From assembly GCA_964036665.1 (NCBI GenBank), contig OZ038533.1, forward strand, positions 10,500,413-10,564,412: 64,000 nucleotides of DNA, written 5' to 3'. The stretch comes from Gordius sp. MW1 (lineage: Eukaryota > Nematomorpha > Gordioida > Gordea > Gordiidae). The notes below the pieces were generated by a model. It did no database searches. It saw nothing but the letters and a program-made list of their open reading frames with translations, and had not been told where the DNA came from. Of this stretch, positions 47,863 to 60,472 are shown piece by piece. Numbering within the stretch: position 1 is the first letter of the stretch; each line of letters starts with the position of its first letter. The position numbers and the translations under genes were made by a program.

Positions 47863-50800
47863 GAGGTTTTAAGCTGCGAGAACTATCATTTTGACAAAAG
47901 ACAACGTTTTATTGTTTAGATTAGTTTGTTGTATCGCAACGTGAGTGCTTAATTTTTGAAAACTGCTCTATGCCATCATGATTTCAAAGTAATAGTTTTT
48001 AGATTCTGATAAATTTTTAATTGGGATCATAGAAACCACGAACGACAACTTTCATCGGATGAAACGGTTCAAAGAAAAATATGTGAAAAATTTTGAGGTA
48101 AAAATATTTATTTCGATTCTATGTGGAAGAGCGTAAAAAAATATATAAAAGTAAGCCAATTTGAGAATCCTATTATCCTCGATTGACTTCCGCAAAGAAG
48201 TTTTAAGCTGCGAGAATTATCATTTTGACAAAAGACAACGTTTTATTGTTGCGATTAGTTTGTTGTATCGCAACGTGAGTGCTTAATTTTTGAAAATGGC
48301 TCTATGCGATCATGATTTCATAGTAATAGTTTTCATATTCTGATAAATTTTTACTTGAGATCATAGAAACCACGTCTGAAAACGACAACTTTCATCGGAT
48401 GAATACGGTTCAAAGAAAAATAAGTGAAAAATTTTGAGGTAAAAATATTTATTTTTTTCGATTCTATGTGAAAGAGCATGAAAAAATATCTAAAAGTAAG
48501 CTAATTTGAGAATCCTATTATCCTCGATTGACTTCCGCAAAGAAGTTTTAAGCTGCGAGAATTATCATTTTGACAAAAGACAACGTTTTATTGTTGCGAT
48601 TAGTTTGTTGTATCGCAACGTGAGTGCTTAATTTTTGAAAATGGCTCTATGCGATCATGATTTCATAGTAATAGTTTTCAGATTCTGATAAATTTATACT
48701 TGGGATCATAGAAACCACGTCTGAAAACGACAACTTTCATCGGATGAATACGGTTCAAAGAAAAATATGTGAAAAATTTTGAGGTAAAAATATTTGTTTT
48801 TTTCAATTCTATGTGAAAGAGCATGAAAAAATATATAAAAGCCAATTTGAGAATCCTATTATCCTCGATTGACTTCCGAAAAAAGGTTTTAAGCTGCGAG
48901 AACTATCATTTTGACAAAAGACAACGTTTTATTGTTGCGATTAGTTTGTTGTATCGCAACGTGAGTGCTTAATTTTTCAAAAATGCACTATGCGATCATG
49001 ATTTCAAAGTAATAGTTTTCTAATTCTGATAAATTTTTACTTTTTATCATCGAAACCACGTCTGAAAACGACAACTTTCATCGGATGCATACGGTTCAAA
49101 GAAAAATATGTGAGAAATTTTGAGGTAAAAATATTTATTTTTTTCGATTCTATGTGAAAGAGCATGAAAAAACATATAAAAGTAAGCCAATTTGAGAATC
49201 CTATTATTCTCGATTGACTTCCAAAAAGAGGTTTTAAGCTGCGAGAACTATTATTTTGACAAAAGACAACGTTTTATTGTTGCGACTAGTTTGTTGTATC
49301 GCAACGTGAGTGCTTAATTTTCAAAAATGCACTATGCGATCATGATTTCAAAGTAATAGTTTTCTGATTCTGATAAATTTATACTTGAGATCATAGAAAC
49401 CACGTCTGAAAACGACAACTTTCATCGGATGAATACGGTTCAAAGAAAAATATGTGAAAAATTTTGAGGTAAAAATATTTATTTTTTTCGATTCTATGTG
49501 TAAGAGCATGAAAAAATATATAAAAGTAAGCCAATTTGAGAATCCTATTATCCTCGATTGACTTCCGAAAAGAGGTTTTAAGCTGCGAGAACTATCATTT
49601 TGACAAAAGACAACGTTTTATTGTTTAGATTAGTTTGTTGTATCGCAACGTGAGTGCTTAATTTTTGAAAACTGCTCTATGCCATCATGATTTCAAAGTA
49701 ATAGTTTTTAAATTCTGATAAATTTTTAATTGGGATCATAGAAACCACGTCTGAAAACGACAACTTTCATCGGGTGAAACGGTTCAAAGAAAAATATGTG
49801 AAAAATTTTGAGGTAAAAATATTTATTTTTTTCGATTCTATGTGTAAGAGCATGAAAAAATATATAAAAGTAAGCCAATTTGAGAATCCTATTATCCTCG
49901 ATTGACTTCCGAAAAGAGGTTTTAAGCTGCGAGAACTATCATTTTGACAAAAGACAACGTTTTATTGTTGCGATTAGTTTGTTGTATCGCAACGTGAGTG
50001 CTTAATTTTTCAAAAATGCACTATGCGATTATGATTTAAAAGTAATAGTTTTCTGATTCTGATAAATTTTTACTTTTTATTATCGAAACCACGTCTGAAA
50101 ACGACAACTTTCATCGGATGCATACGGTTGAAAGAAAAATATGTGAGAAATTTTGAGGTAAAAATATTTATTTTTTTCGATTCTATGTGAAAGAGCATGA
50201 AAAAATATATAAAAGTAAGACAATTTGAGAATCCTATTATCCTCGATTGACTTCCGAAAAGAGGTTTTAAGCTGCGAGAACTATCATTTTGACAAAAGAC
50301 AACGTTTTATTGTTGCGACTAGTTTGTTGTATCGCAACGTGAGTGCTTAATTTTTCAAAAATGCATTATGCGATCATGATTTCAAAGTAATAGTTTTCTG
50401 ATTCTGATAAATTTTTACTTGAGATCATAGAAACCACGTCTGAAAACGACAACTTTCATCGGATGAATACGGTTCAAAGAAAAATATGTGAAAAATTTTG
50501 AGGTAAAAATATTAATTTTTTTCAATTCTATGTGAAAGAGCATAAAAAAATATATAAAAGTAAGCCAATTTGAGAATCCTATTATCCTCGATTGACTTCT
50601 GAAAAGAGGTTTTAAGCTGCGAGAACTATCATTTTGACAAAAGACAACGTTTTATTGTTGCGATTAGTTTGTTGTATCGCAACGTGAGTGCTTAATTTTT
50701 CAAAATGGCTCTATGCGATCATGATTTCAAAGTAATAGTTTTCTGATTCTGATAAATTTTTACTTGAGATCATAGAAACCACGTCTGAAAACGACAACTT

Positions 50801-50943
50801 TCATCGGATGAATATGGTTCAAAGAAAAATATGTGAAAAATTTTGAGGTAAAAATATTTATTTTTTTCAATTCTATGTGATGAAAAAATATATAAAAGAA
50901 AGCCAATTTGAGAATCCTATTCTCCTCGATTGACTTCCGAAAA
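47863..50943 (+). repeat. 9-monomer higher-order repeat, copy 1 (3,081 bp)
   Basis: Nine distinguishable monomers in order: (1) GTTTAGATTAG with CACGAACGAC; (2) TGTGGAAGAGC, CCGCAAAGAAG; (3) ATAAGTG, ATATCTAAAAG, GAATTATC, TTTATACTTGGG; (4) ATTTGTTTTT, AAAAGCCAATTTG; (5) AACATATAAAAG, CTATTATTTTG, TTTATACTTGAG; (6) GTGTAAGAGC, GTTTAGATTAG, CGGGTGAAACGG; (7) GCGATTATGATTTAAAAG, TTTTTATTATCG; (8) GTAAGACAATTTG, TGCATTATGCG; (9) TATTAATTTTT, TTCAAAATGGCTC. Private changes here are AAGCTAATTTG (near 48,498) and TTCTAATTCTG (near 49,018). Its first monomer lacks the GTGATG deletion found in later copies. Confidence 0.9.
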
Positions 50944-53900
50944 GAGGTTTTAAGCTGCGAGAACTATCATTTTGACAAAAGACAACGTTTTATTGTTTAG
51001 ATTAGTTTGTTGTATCGCAACGTGAGTGCTTAATTTTTGAAAACTGCTCTATGCCATCATGATTTCAAAGTAATAGTTTTTAGATTCTGATAAATTTTTA
51101 ATTGGGATCATAGAAACCACGAACGACAACTTTCATCGGATGAAACGGTTCAAAGAAAAATATGTGAAAAATTTTGAGGTAAAAATATTTATTTCGATTC
51201 TATGTGGAAGAGCGTAAAAAAATATATAAAAGTAAGCCAATTTGAGAATCCTATTATCCTCGATTGACTTCCGCAAAGAAGTTTTAAGCTGCGAGAATTA
51301 TCATTTTGACAAAAGACAACGTTTTATTGTTGCGATTAGTTTGTTGTATCGCAACGTGAGTGCTTAATTTTTGAAAATGGCTCTATGCGATCATGATTTC
51401 ATAGTAATAGTTTTCATATTCTAATAAATTTTTACTTGAGATCATAGAAACCACGTCTGAAAACGACAACTTTCATCGGATGAATACGGTTCAAAGAAAA
51501 ATAAGTGAAAAATTTTGAGGTAAAAATATTTATTTTTTTCGATTCTATGTGAAAGAGCATGAAAAAATATCTAAAAGTAAGCCAATTTGAGAATCCTATT
51601 ATCCTCGATTGACTTCCGCAAAGAAGTTTTAAGCTGCGAGAATTATCATTTTGACAAAAGACAACGTTTTATTGTTGCGATTAGTTTGTTGTATCGCAAC
51701 GTGAGTGCTTAATTTTTGAAAATGGCTCTATGCGATCATGATTTCATAGTAATAGTTTTCAGATTCTGATAAATTTATACTTGGGATCATAGAAACCACG
51801 TCTGAAAACGACAACTTTCATCGGATGAATACGGTTCAAAGAAAAATATGTGAAAAATTTTGAGGTAAAAATATTTGTTTTTTTCAATTCTATGTGAAAG
51901 AGCATGAAAAAATATATAAAAGCCAATTTGAGAATCCTATTATCCTCGATTGACTTCCGAAAAAAGGTTTTAAGCTGCGAGAACTATCATTTTGACAAAA
52001 GACAACGTTTTATTGTTGCGATTAGTTTGTTGTATCGCAACGTGAGTGCTTAATTTTTCAAAAATGCACTATGCGATCATGATTTCAAAGTAATAGTTTT
52101 CTGATTCTGATAAATTTTTACTTTTTATCATCGAAACCACGTCTGAAAACGACAACTTTCATCGGATGCATACGGTTCAAAGAAAAATATGTGAGAAATT
52201 TTGAGGTAAAAATATTTATTTTTTTCGATTCTATGTGAAAGAGCATGAAAAAACATATAAAAGTAAGCCAATTTGAGAATCCTATTATTCTCGATTGACT
52301 TCCAAAAAGAGGTTTTAAGCTGCGAGAACTATTATTTTGACAAAAGACAACGTTTTATTGTTGCGACTAGTTTGTTGTATCGCAACGTGAGTGCTTAATT
52401 TTCAAAAATGCACTATGCGATCATGATTTCAAAGTAATAGTTTTCTGATTCTGATAAATTTATACTTGAGATCATAGAAACCACGTCTGAAAACGACAAC
52501 TTTCATCGGATGAATACGGTTCAAAGAAAAATATGTGAAAAATTTTGAGGTAAAAATATTTATTTTTTTCGATTCTATGTGTAAGAGCATGAAAAAATAT
52601 ATAAAAGTAAGCCAATTTGAGAATCCTATTATCCTCGATTGACTTCCGAAAAGAGGTTTTAAGCTGCGAGAACTATCATTTTGACAAAAGACAACGTTTT
52701 ATTGTTTAGATTAGTTTGTTGTATCGCAACGTGAGTGCTTAATTTTTGAAAACTGCTCTATGCCATCATGATTTCAAAGTAATAGTTTTTAAATTCTGAT
52801 AAATTTTTAATTGGGATCATAGAAACCACGTCTGAAAACGACAACTTTCATCGGGTGAAACGGTTCAAAGAAAAATATGTGAAAAATTTTGAGGTAAAAA
52901 TATTTATTTTTTTCGATTCTATGTGTAAGAGCATGAAAAAATATATAAAAGTAAGCCAATTTGAGAATCCTATTATCCTCGATTGACTTCCGAAATGAGG
53001 TTTTAAGCTGCGAGAACTATCATTTTGACAAAAGACAACGTTTTATTGTTGCGATTAGTTTGTTGTATCGCAACGTGAGTGCTTAATTTTTCAAAAATGC
53101 ACTATGCGATTATGATTTAAAAGTAATAGTTTTCTGATTCTGATAAATTTTTACTTTTTATTATCGAAACCACGTCTGAAAACGACAACTTTCATCGGAT
53201 GCATACGGTTGAAAGAAAAATATGTGAGAAATTTTGAGGTAAAAATATTTATTTTTTTCGATTCTATGTGAAAGAGCATGAAAAAATATATAAAAGTAAG
53301 ACAATTTGAGAATCCTATTATCCTCGATTGACTTCCGAAAAGAGGTTTTAAGCTGCGAGAACTATCATTTTGACAAAAGACAACGTTTTATTGTTGCGAC
53401 TAGTTTGTTGTATCGCAACGTGAGTGCTTAATTTTTCAAAAATGCATTATGCGATCATGATTTCAAAGTAATAGTTTTCTGATTCTGATAAATTTTTACT
53501 ATATTATCGAAACCACGTCTGAAAACGACAACTTTCATCGGATGCATACGGTTGAAAGAAAAATATGTGAGAAATTTTGAGGTAAAAATATTTATTTTTT
53601 TCGATTCTATGTGAAAGAGCATGAAAAAATATATAAAAGTAAGACAATTTGAGAATCCTATTATCCTCGATTGACTTCCGAAAAGAGGTTTTAAGCTGCG
53701 AGAACTATCATTTTGACAAAAGACAACGTTTTATTGTTGCGACTAGTTTGTTGTATCGCAACGTGAGTGCTTAATTTTTCAAAAATGCATTATGCGATCA
53801 TGATTTCAAAGTAATAGTTTTCTGATTCTGATAAATTTTTACTTGAGATCATAGAAACCACGTCTGAAAACGACAACTTTCATCGGATGAATACGGTTCA

Positions 53901-54367
53901 AAGAAAAATATGTGAAAAATTTTGAGGTAAAAATATTAATTTTTTTCAATTCTATGTGAAAGAGCATAAAAAAATATATAAAAGTAAGCCAATTTGAGAA
54001 TCCTATTATCCTCGATTGACTTCTGAAAAGAGGTTTTAAGCTGCGAGAACTATCATTTTGACAAAAGACAACGTTTTATTGTTGCGATTAGTTTGTTGTA
54101 TCGCAACGTGAGTGCTTAATTTTTCAAAATGGCTCTATGCGATCATGATTTCAAAGTAATAGTTTTCTGATTCTGATAAATTTTTACTTGAGATCATAGA
54201 AACCACGTCTGAAAACGACAACTTTCATCGGATGAATATGGTTCAAAGAAAAATATGTGAAAAATTTTGAGGTAAAAATATTTATTTTTTTCAATTCTAT
54301 GTGATGAAAAAATATATAAAAGAAAGCCAATTTGAGAATCCTATTCTCCTCGATTGACTTCCGAAAA
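50944..54367 (+). repeat. 9-monomer repeat, copy 2, with one extra monomer (3,424 bp)
   Basis: The first seven anchors after 50944 sit exactly 3,081 bp from copy 1. Monomer type 8 is then present twice: a hybrid at 53342 and an intact one at 53685. The hybrid begins like type 8 (GTAAGACAATTTG, TGCATTATGCG) and ends like type 7 (ATTATCGAAACC, GCATACGGTTG), joined by TTACTATATTATCG at about 53,500. Copy 2 shares TATTCTAATAAAT with copy 3 but not with copy 1. CGAAATGAGG near 52,991 is private to it. Confidence 0.88.
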
Positions 54368-57300
54368 GAGGTTTTAAGCTGCGAGAACTATCATTTTGAC
54401 AAAAGACAACGTTTTATTGTTTAGATTAGTTTGTTGTATCGCAACGTGAGTGCTTAATTTTTGAAAACTGCTCTATGCCATCATGATTTCAAAGTAATAG
54501 TTTTTAGATTCTGATAAATTTTTAATTGGGATCATAGAAACCACGAACGACAACTTTCATCGGATGAAACGGTTCAAAGAAAAATATGTGAAAAATTTTT
54601 AGGTAAAAATATTTATTTCGATTCTATGTGGAAGAGCGTAAAAAAATATATAAAAGTAAGCCAATTTGAGAATCCTATTATCCTCGATTGACTTCCGCAA
54701 AGAAGTTTTAAGCTGCGAGAATTATCATTTTGACAAAAGACAACGTTTTATTGTTGCGATTAGTTTGTTGTATCGCAACGTGAGTGCTTAATTTTTGAAA
54801 ATGGCTCTATGCGATCATGATTTCATAGTAATAGTTTTCATATTCTAATAAATTTTTACTTGAGATCATAGAAACCACGTCTGAAAACGACAACTTTCAT
54901 CGGATGAATACGGTTCAAAGAAAAATAAGTGAAAAATTTTGAGGTAAAAATATTTATTTTTTTCGATTCTATGTGAAAGAGCATGAAAAAATATCTAAAA
55001 GTAAGCCAATTTGAGAATCCTATTATCCTCGATTGACTTCCGCAAAGAAGTTTTAAGCTGCGAGAATTATCATTTTGACAAAAGACAACGTTTTATTGTT
55101 GCGATTAGTTTGTTGTATCGCAACGTGAGTGCTTAATTTTTGAAAATGGCTCTATGCGATCATGATTTCATAGTAATAGTTTTCAGATTCTGATAAATTT
55201 ATACTTGGGATCATAGAAACCACGTCTGAAAACGACAACTTTCATCGGATGAATACGGTTCAAAGAAAAATATGTGAAAAATTTTGAGGTAAAAATATTT
55301 GTTTTTTTCAATTCTATGTGAAAGAGCATGAAAAAATATATAAAAGCCAATTTGAGAATCCTATTATCCTCGATTGACTTCCGAAAAAAGGTTTTAAGCT
55401 GCGAGAACTATCATTTTGACAAAAGACAACGTTTTATTGTTGCGATTAGTTTGTTGTATCGCAACGTGAGTGCTTAATTTTTCAAAAATGCACTATGCGA
55501 TCATGATTTCAAAGTAATAGTTTTCTGATTCTGATAAATTTTTACTTTTTATCATCGAAACCACGTCTGAAAACGACAACTTTCATCGGATGCATACGGT
55601 TCAAAGAAAAATATGTGAGAAATTTTGAGGTAAAAATATTTATTTTTTTCGATTCTATGTGAAAGAGCATGAAAAAACATATAAAAGTAAGCCAATTTGA
55701 GAATCCTATTATTCTCGATTGACTTCCAAAAAGAGGTTTTAAGCTGCGAGAACTATTATTTTGACAAAAGACAACGTTTTATTGTTGCGACTAGTTTGTT
55801 GTATCGCAACGTGAGTGCTTAATTTTCAAAAATGCACTATGCGATCATGATTTCAAAGTAATAGTTTTCTGATTCTGATAAATTTATACTTGAGATCATA
55901 GAAACCACGTCTGAAAACGACAACTTTCATCGGATGAATACGGTTCAAAGAAAAATATGTGAAAAATTTTGAGGTAAAAATATTTATTTTTTTCGATTCT
56001 ATGTGTAAGAGCATGAAAAAATATATAAAAGTAAGCCAATTTGAGAATCCTATTATCCTCGATTGACTTCCGAAAAGAGGTTTTAAGCTGCGAGAACTAT
56101 CATTTTGACAAAAGACAACGTTTTATTGTTTAGATTAGTTTGTTGTATCGCAACGTGAGTGCTTAATTTTTGAAAACTGCTCTATGCCATCATGATTTCA
56201 AAGTAATAGTTTTTAAATTCTGATAAATTTTTAATTGGGATCATAGAAACCACGTCTGAAAACGACAACTTTCATCGGGTGAAACGGTTCAAAGAAAAAT
56301 ATGTGAAAAATTTTGAGGTAAAAATATTTATTTTTTTCGATTCTATGTGTAAGAGCATGAAAAAATATATAAAAGTAAGCCAATTTGAGAATCCTATTAT
56401 CCTCGATTGACTTCCGAAAAGAGGTTTTAAGCTGCGAGAACTATCATTTTGACAAAAGACAACGTTTTATTGTTGCGATTAGTTTGTTGTATCGCAACGT
56501 GAGTGCTTAATTTTTCAAAAATGCACTATGCGATTATGATTTAAAAGTAATAGTTTTCTGATTCTGATAAATTTTTACTTTTTATTATCGAAACCACGTC
56601 TGAAAACGACAACTTTCATCGGATGCATACGGTTGAAAGAAAAATATGTGAGAAATTTTGAGGTAAAAATATTTATTTTTTTCGATTCTATGTGAAAGAG
56701 CATGAAAAAATATATAAAAGTAAGACAATTTGAGAATCCTATTATCCTCGATTGACTTCCGAAAAGAGGTTTTAAGCTGCGAGAACTATCATTTTGACAA
56801 AAGACAACGTTTTATTGTTGCGACTAGTTTGTTGTATCGCAACGTGAGTGCTTAATTTTTCAAAAATGCATTATGCGATCATGATTTCAAAGTAATAGTT
56901 TTCTGATTCTGATAAATTTTTACTTGAGATCATAGAAACCACGTCTGAAAACGACAACTTTCATCGGATGAATACGGTTCAAAGAAAAATATGTGAAAAA
57001 TTTTGAGGTAAAAATATTAATTTTTTTCAATTCTATGTGAAAGAGCATAAAAAAATATATAAAGGTAAGCCAATTTGAGAATCCTATTATCCTCGATTGA
57101 CTTCTGAAAAGAGGTTTTAAGCTGCGAGAACTATCATTTTGACAAAAGACAACGTTTTATTGTTGCGATTAGTTTGTTGTATCGCAACGTGAGTGCTTAA
57201 TTTTTCAAAATGGCTCTATGCGATCATGATTTCAAAGTAATAGTTTTCTGATTCTGATAAATTTTTACTTGAGATCATAGAAACCACGTCTGAAAACGAC

Positions 57301-57448
57301 AACTTTCATCGGATGAATATGGTTCAAAGAAAAATATGTGAAAAATTTTGAGGTAAAAATATTTATTTTTTTCAATTCTATGTGATGAAAAAATATATAA
57401 AAGAAAGCCAATTTGAGAATCCTATTCTCCTCGATTGACTTCCGAAAA
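54368..57448 (+). repeat. 9-monomer repeat, copy 3 (3,081 bp)
   Basis: The nine monomers follow the same order as copy 1 and the length is again 3,081 bp. The extra monomer of copy 2 is absent. TATTCTAATAAAT near 54,841 links it to copy 2. AAAGGTAAGCC near 57,062 and TTTTTAGGTAAAA near 54,597 are private changes. Confidence 0.9.
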
Positions 57449-57782
57449 GAGGTTTTAAGCTGCGAGAACTATCATTTTGACAAAAGACAACGTTTTATTG
57501 TTTAGATTAGTTTGTTGTATCGCAACGTGAGTGCTTAATTTTTGAAAACTGCTATATGCCATCATGATTTCAAAGTAATAGTTTTTAGATTCTGATAAAT
57601 TTTTAATTGGGATCATAGAAACCACGAACGACAACTTTCATCGGATGAAACGGTTCAAAGAAAAATATGTGAAAAATTGTGAGGTAAAAATATTTATTTC
57701 GATTCTATGTGGAAGAGCGTAAAAAAATATATAAAAGAAATCCAATTTGAGAATCCTATTCTCCTCGATTGACTTCCGAAAA
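57449..57782 (+). repeat. 9-monomer repeat, truncated copy 4
   Basis: Only monomer type 1 is present (GTTTAGATTAG, CACGAACGAC, CTGCTATATGCC). The array then switches to AGAAATCCAATTTG with ATTCTCCTCG, as at 44,731, instead of type 2. The 9-monomer unit does not resume as a full copy within the window, although isolated members recur at 61163-61838 and 63211. Confidence 0.85.
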
Positions 57783-60285
57783 GAGGTTTTAAGCTGCGAG
57801 AACTATCATTTTGACAAAAGACAACGTTTTATTGTTGCGATTAGTTTGTTGTATCGCAACGTGAGTGCTTAATTTTTAAAAATGGCTCTATGCGATCATG
57901 ATTTCAAAGTAATAGTTTTCAGATTCTGATAAATTTTTACTTGGGATCAGAGAAACCACGTCTGAAAACGACAACTTTCATCGGATGAATACGGTTCAAA
58001 GAAAAATATGTGAAAAATTTTGAGGTAAAAATATTTATTTTTTTCAATTCTATATGAAAGAGCATGAAAAATATATAAAAGTAAGCCAATTTGAGAATCC
58101 TATTATCCTCGATTGACTTCCGAAAAGAGGTTTTAAGCTGCGAGAACTATCATTTTGACAAAAGACAACGTTTTATTGATGCGATTAATATGTTGTATCG
58201 CAACGTGAGTGCTTAATTTTTCAAAAATGCACTATGCGATCATGATTTCAAAGTAATAGTTTTCTGATTCTGATAAATTTTTACTTTTTATCATCGAAAC
58301 CACGTCTGAAAACGACATCGGATGCATACGGTTGAAAGAAAAATATGTGAAAAATTTTGAGGTAAAAATATTTATTTTTTTCAATTCTATGTGAAAGAGC
58401 ATAAAAAAATATATAAAAGTAAGCCAATTTGAGAATCCTATTATCCTCGATAGACTTCCGAAAAGAGGTTTTAAGCTGTGAGAACTATCATTTTGACAAA
58501 GAACAACGTTTTATTGTTGCGATTAGTTTGTTGTATCGCAACGTGAGTGCTTAATTTTTCAAAAATGCACTATGCGGTCATGATTTCAAAGTAATAGTTT
58601 TCTGATTCTGATAAATTTTTACTTTTTATCATCGAAACCACGTCTGAAAACGACATCGGATGCATACGGTTGAAAGAAAAATATGTGAAAAATTTTGAGG
58701 TAAAAATATTTATTTTTTTCGATTCTATGTGAAAGAGCATGAAAAAATATATAAAAGTAAGCCAATTTGAGAATCCTATTATCCTCGATTGACTTCCGAA
58801 AAGAGGTTTTAAGCTGCGAGAACTATCATTTTGATAAAAGACAACGTTTTATTGTTGCGATTAGTTTGTTGTATCGCAACGTGAGTGCTTAATTTTTCAA
58901 AAATGCACTATGCGATCATGATTTCAAAGTAATAGTTTTCTGATTCTGATAAATTTTTACTTTTTATCATCGAAACCACGTCTGAAAACGACAACTTTCA
59001 TCGGATGCATACGGTTGAAAGAAAAATATGTGAAAAATTTTGAGGTAAAAATATTTATTTTTTTCGATTCTATGTGAAAGAGCATGAAAAAATATATAAA
59101 AGTAAGCCAATTTGAGAATCCTATTATCCTCGATTGACTTCCGAAAAGAGGTTTTAAGCTGTGAGAACTATCATTTTGACAAAAGACAACGTTTTATTGT
59201 TGCGATTAGTTTGTTGTATCGCAACGTGAGTGCTTAATTTTTCAAAAATGCACTATGCGGTCATGATTTCAAAGTAATAGTTTTCTGATTCTGATAAATT
59301 TTTACTTTTTATCATCGAAACCACGTCTGAAAACGACATCGGATGCATACGGTTGAAAGAAAAATATGTGAAAAATTTTGAGGTAAAAATATTTATTTTT
59401 TTCGATTCTATGTGAAAGAGCATGAAAAAATATATAAAAGTAAGCCAATTTGAGAATCCTATTATCCTCGATTGACTTCCGAAAAGAGGTTTTAAGCTGC
59501 GAGAACTATCATTTTGATAAAAGACAACGTTTTATTGTTGCGATTAGTTTGTTGTATCGCAACGTGAGTGCTTAATTTTTGAAAATGGCTCTATGCGATC
59601 ATGATTTCAAAGTAATAGTTTTTAGATTCTGATAAATTTTTACTTGGGATCATAGAAACCACGTCTGAAAACGACAACTTTCATCGGATGAATACGGTTC
59701 AAAGAAAAATATGTGAAAAATTTTGAGGTAAAAATATTTATTTTTTTCAATTCTATGTGAAAGAGCTTAAAAAAATATATAAAAGTAAGCCAATTTGAGA
59801 ATCCTATTATCCTCGATTGACTTCCGAAAAGAGGTTTTAAGCTGCGAGATCATCATTTTGACAAAAGACAACGTTTTATTGTTGCGATTAGTTTGTTGTA
59901 TCGCAACGTGAGTGCTTAATTTTTCAAAAATGCACTATGCGGTCATGATTTCAAAGTAATAGTTTTCTGATTCTGATAAATTTTTACTTTTTATCATCGA
60001 AACCACGTCTGAAAACGACAACTTTCATCGGATGCATACAGTTGAAAGAAAAATATGTGAAAAATTTTGAGGTAAAAATATTTATTTTTTTCGATTCTAT
60101 GTGTAAGAGCATGAAAAAATATATAAAAGTAAGCCAATTTGATAATCCTATTATCCTCGATTGACTTCCGAAAAGAGGTTTTAAGCTGCGAGAACTATCA
60201 TTTTGACAAAAGACAACGTTTTATTGTTGCGACTAGTTTGTTGTATCGCAACGTGAGTGCTTAATTTTCAAAAATGCACTATGCG
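57783..60285 (+). repeat. Mixed monomers related to 44.8-46.2 kb and 30.7-32.8 kb
   Basis: The monomers at 57783 and 58127 match 44775 and 45119. Three inserted monomers follow (58465, 58803, 59148): one of the GATAGAC, GCTGTGAG, ACAAAGAAC type known from 31061 and 32094, and two CTTTTTATCATCG types. The order of 45457-46145 then resumes at 59486-60175. The CGACATCGG seven-base loss occurs three times here. Confidence 0.82.
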
Positions 60286-60472
60286 TTTTTAATTGGGATC
60301 ATAGAAACCACGAACGACAACTTTCATCGGATGAAACGGTTCAAAGAAAAATATGTGAAAAATTTTGAGGTAAAAATATTTATTTTTTTCGATTCTATGT
60401 GGAAGAGCGTAAAAAAATATATAAAAGTAAGCCAATTTGAGAATCCTATTATCCTCGATTGACTTCCGCAAA
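60175..60472 (+). repeat. 298-bp deletion monomer with junction at ~60,285
   Basis: This is the shortest monomer in the window. It reads normally through AAAATGCACTATGCG and then continues directly with TTTTTAATTGGG, a sequence belonging to the CACGAACGAC lineage. Compared with the 338-bp monomer at 46835, 40 bases are missing, including the ATCATGAT palindrome. From the junction onward the sequence follows 46,986 at an offset of 13,300 bp, so it joins two different array segments. Confidence 0.9.

Noticed and set aside
60274-60471. Overlapping frames on both strands at the 298-bp monomer, the minus frame also at 46,989-47,171
   Set aside because: The plus-strand frame exists only because the deletion joins two segments in frame. 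The minus-strand one is the same A/T-rich translation seen in the parent monomer. Overlapping opposite frames in a satellite are expected by chance.
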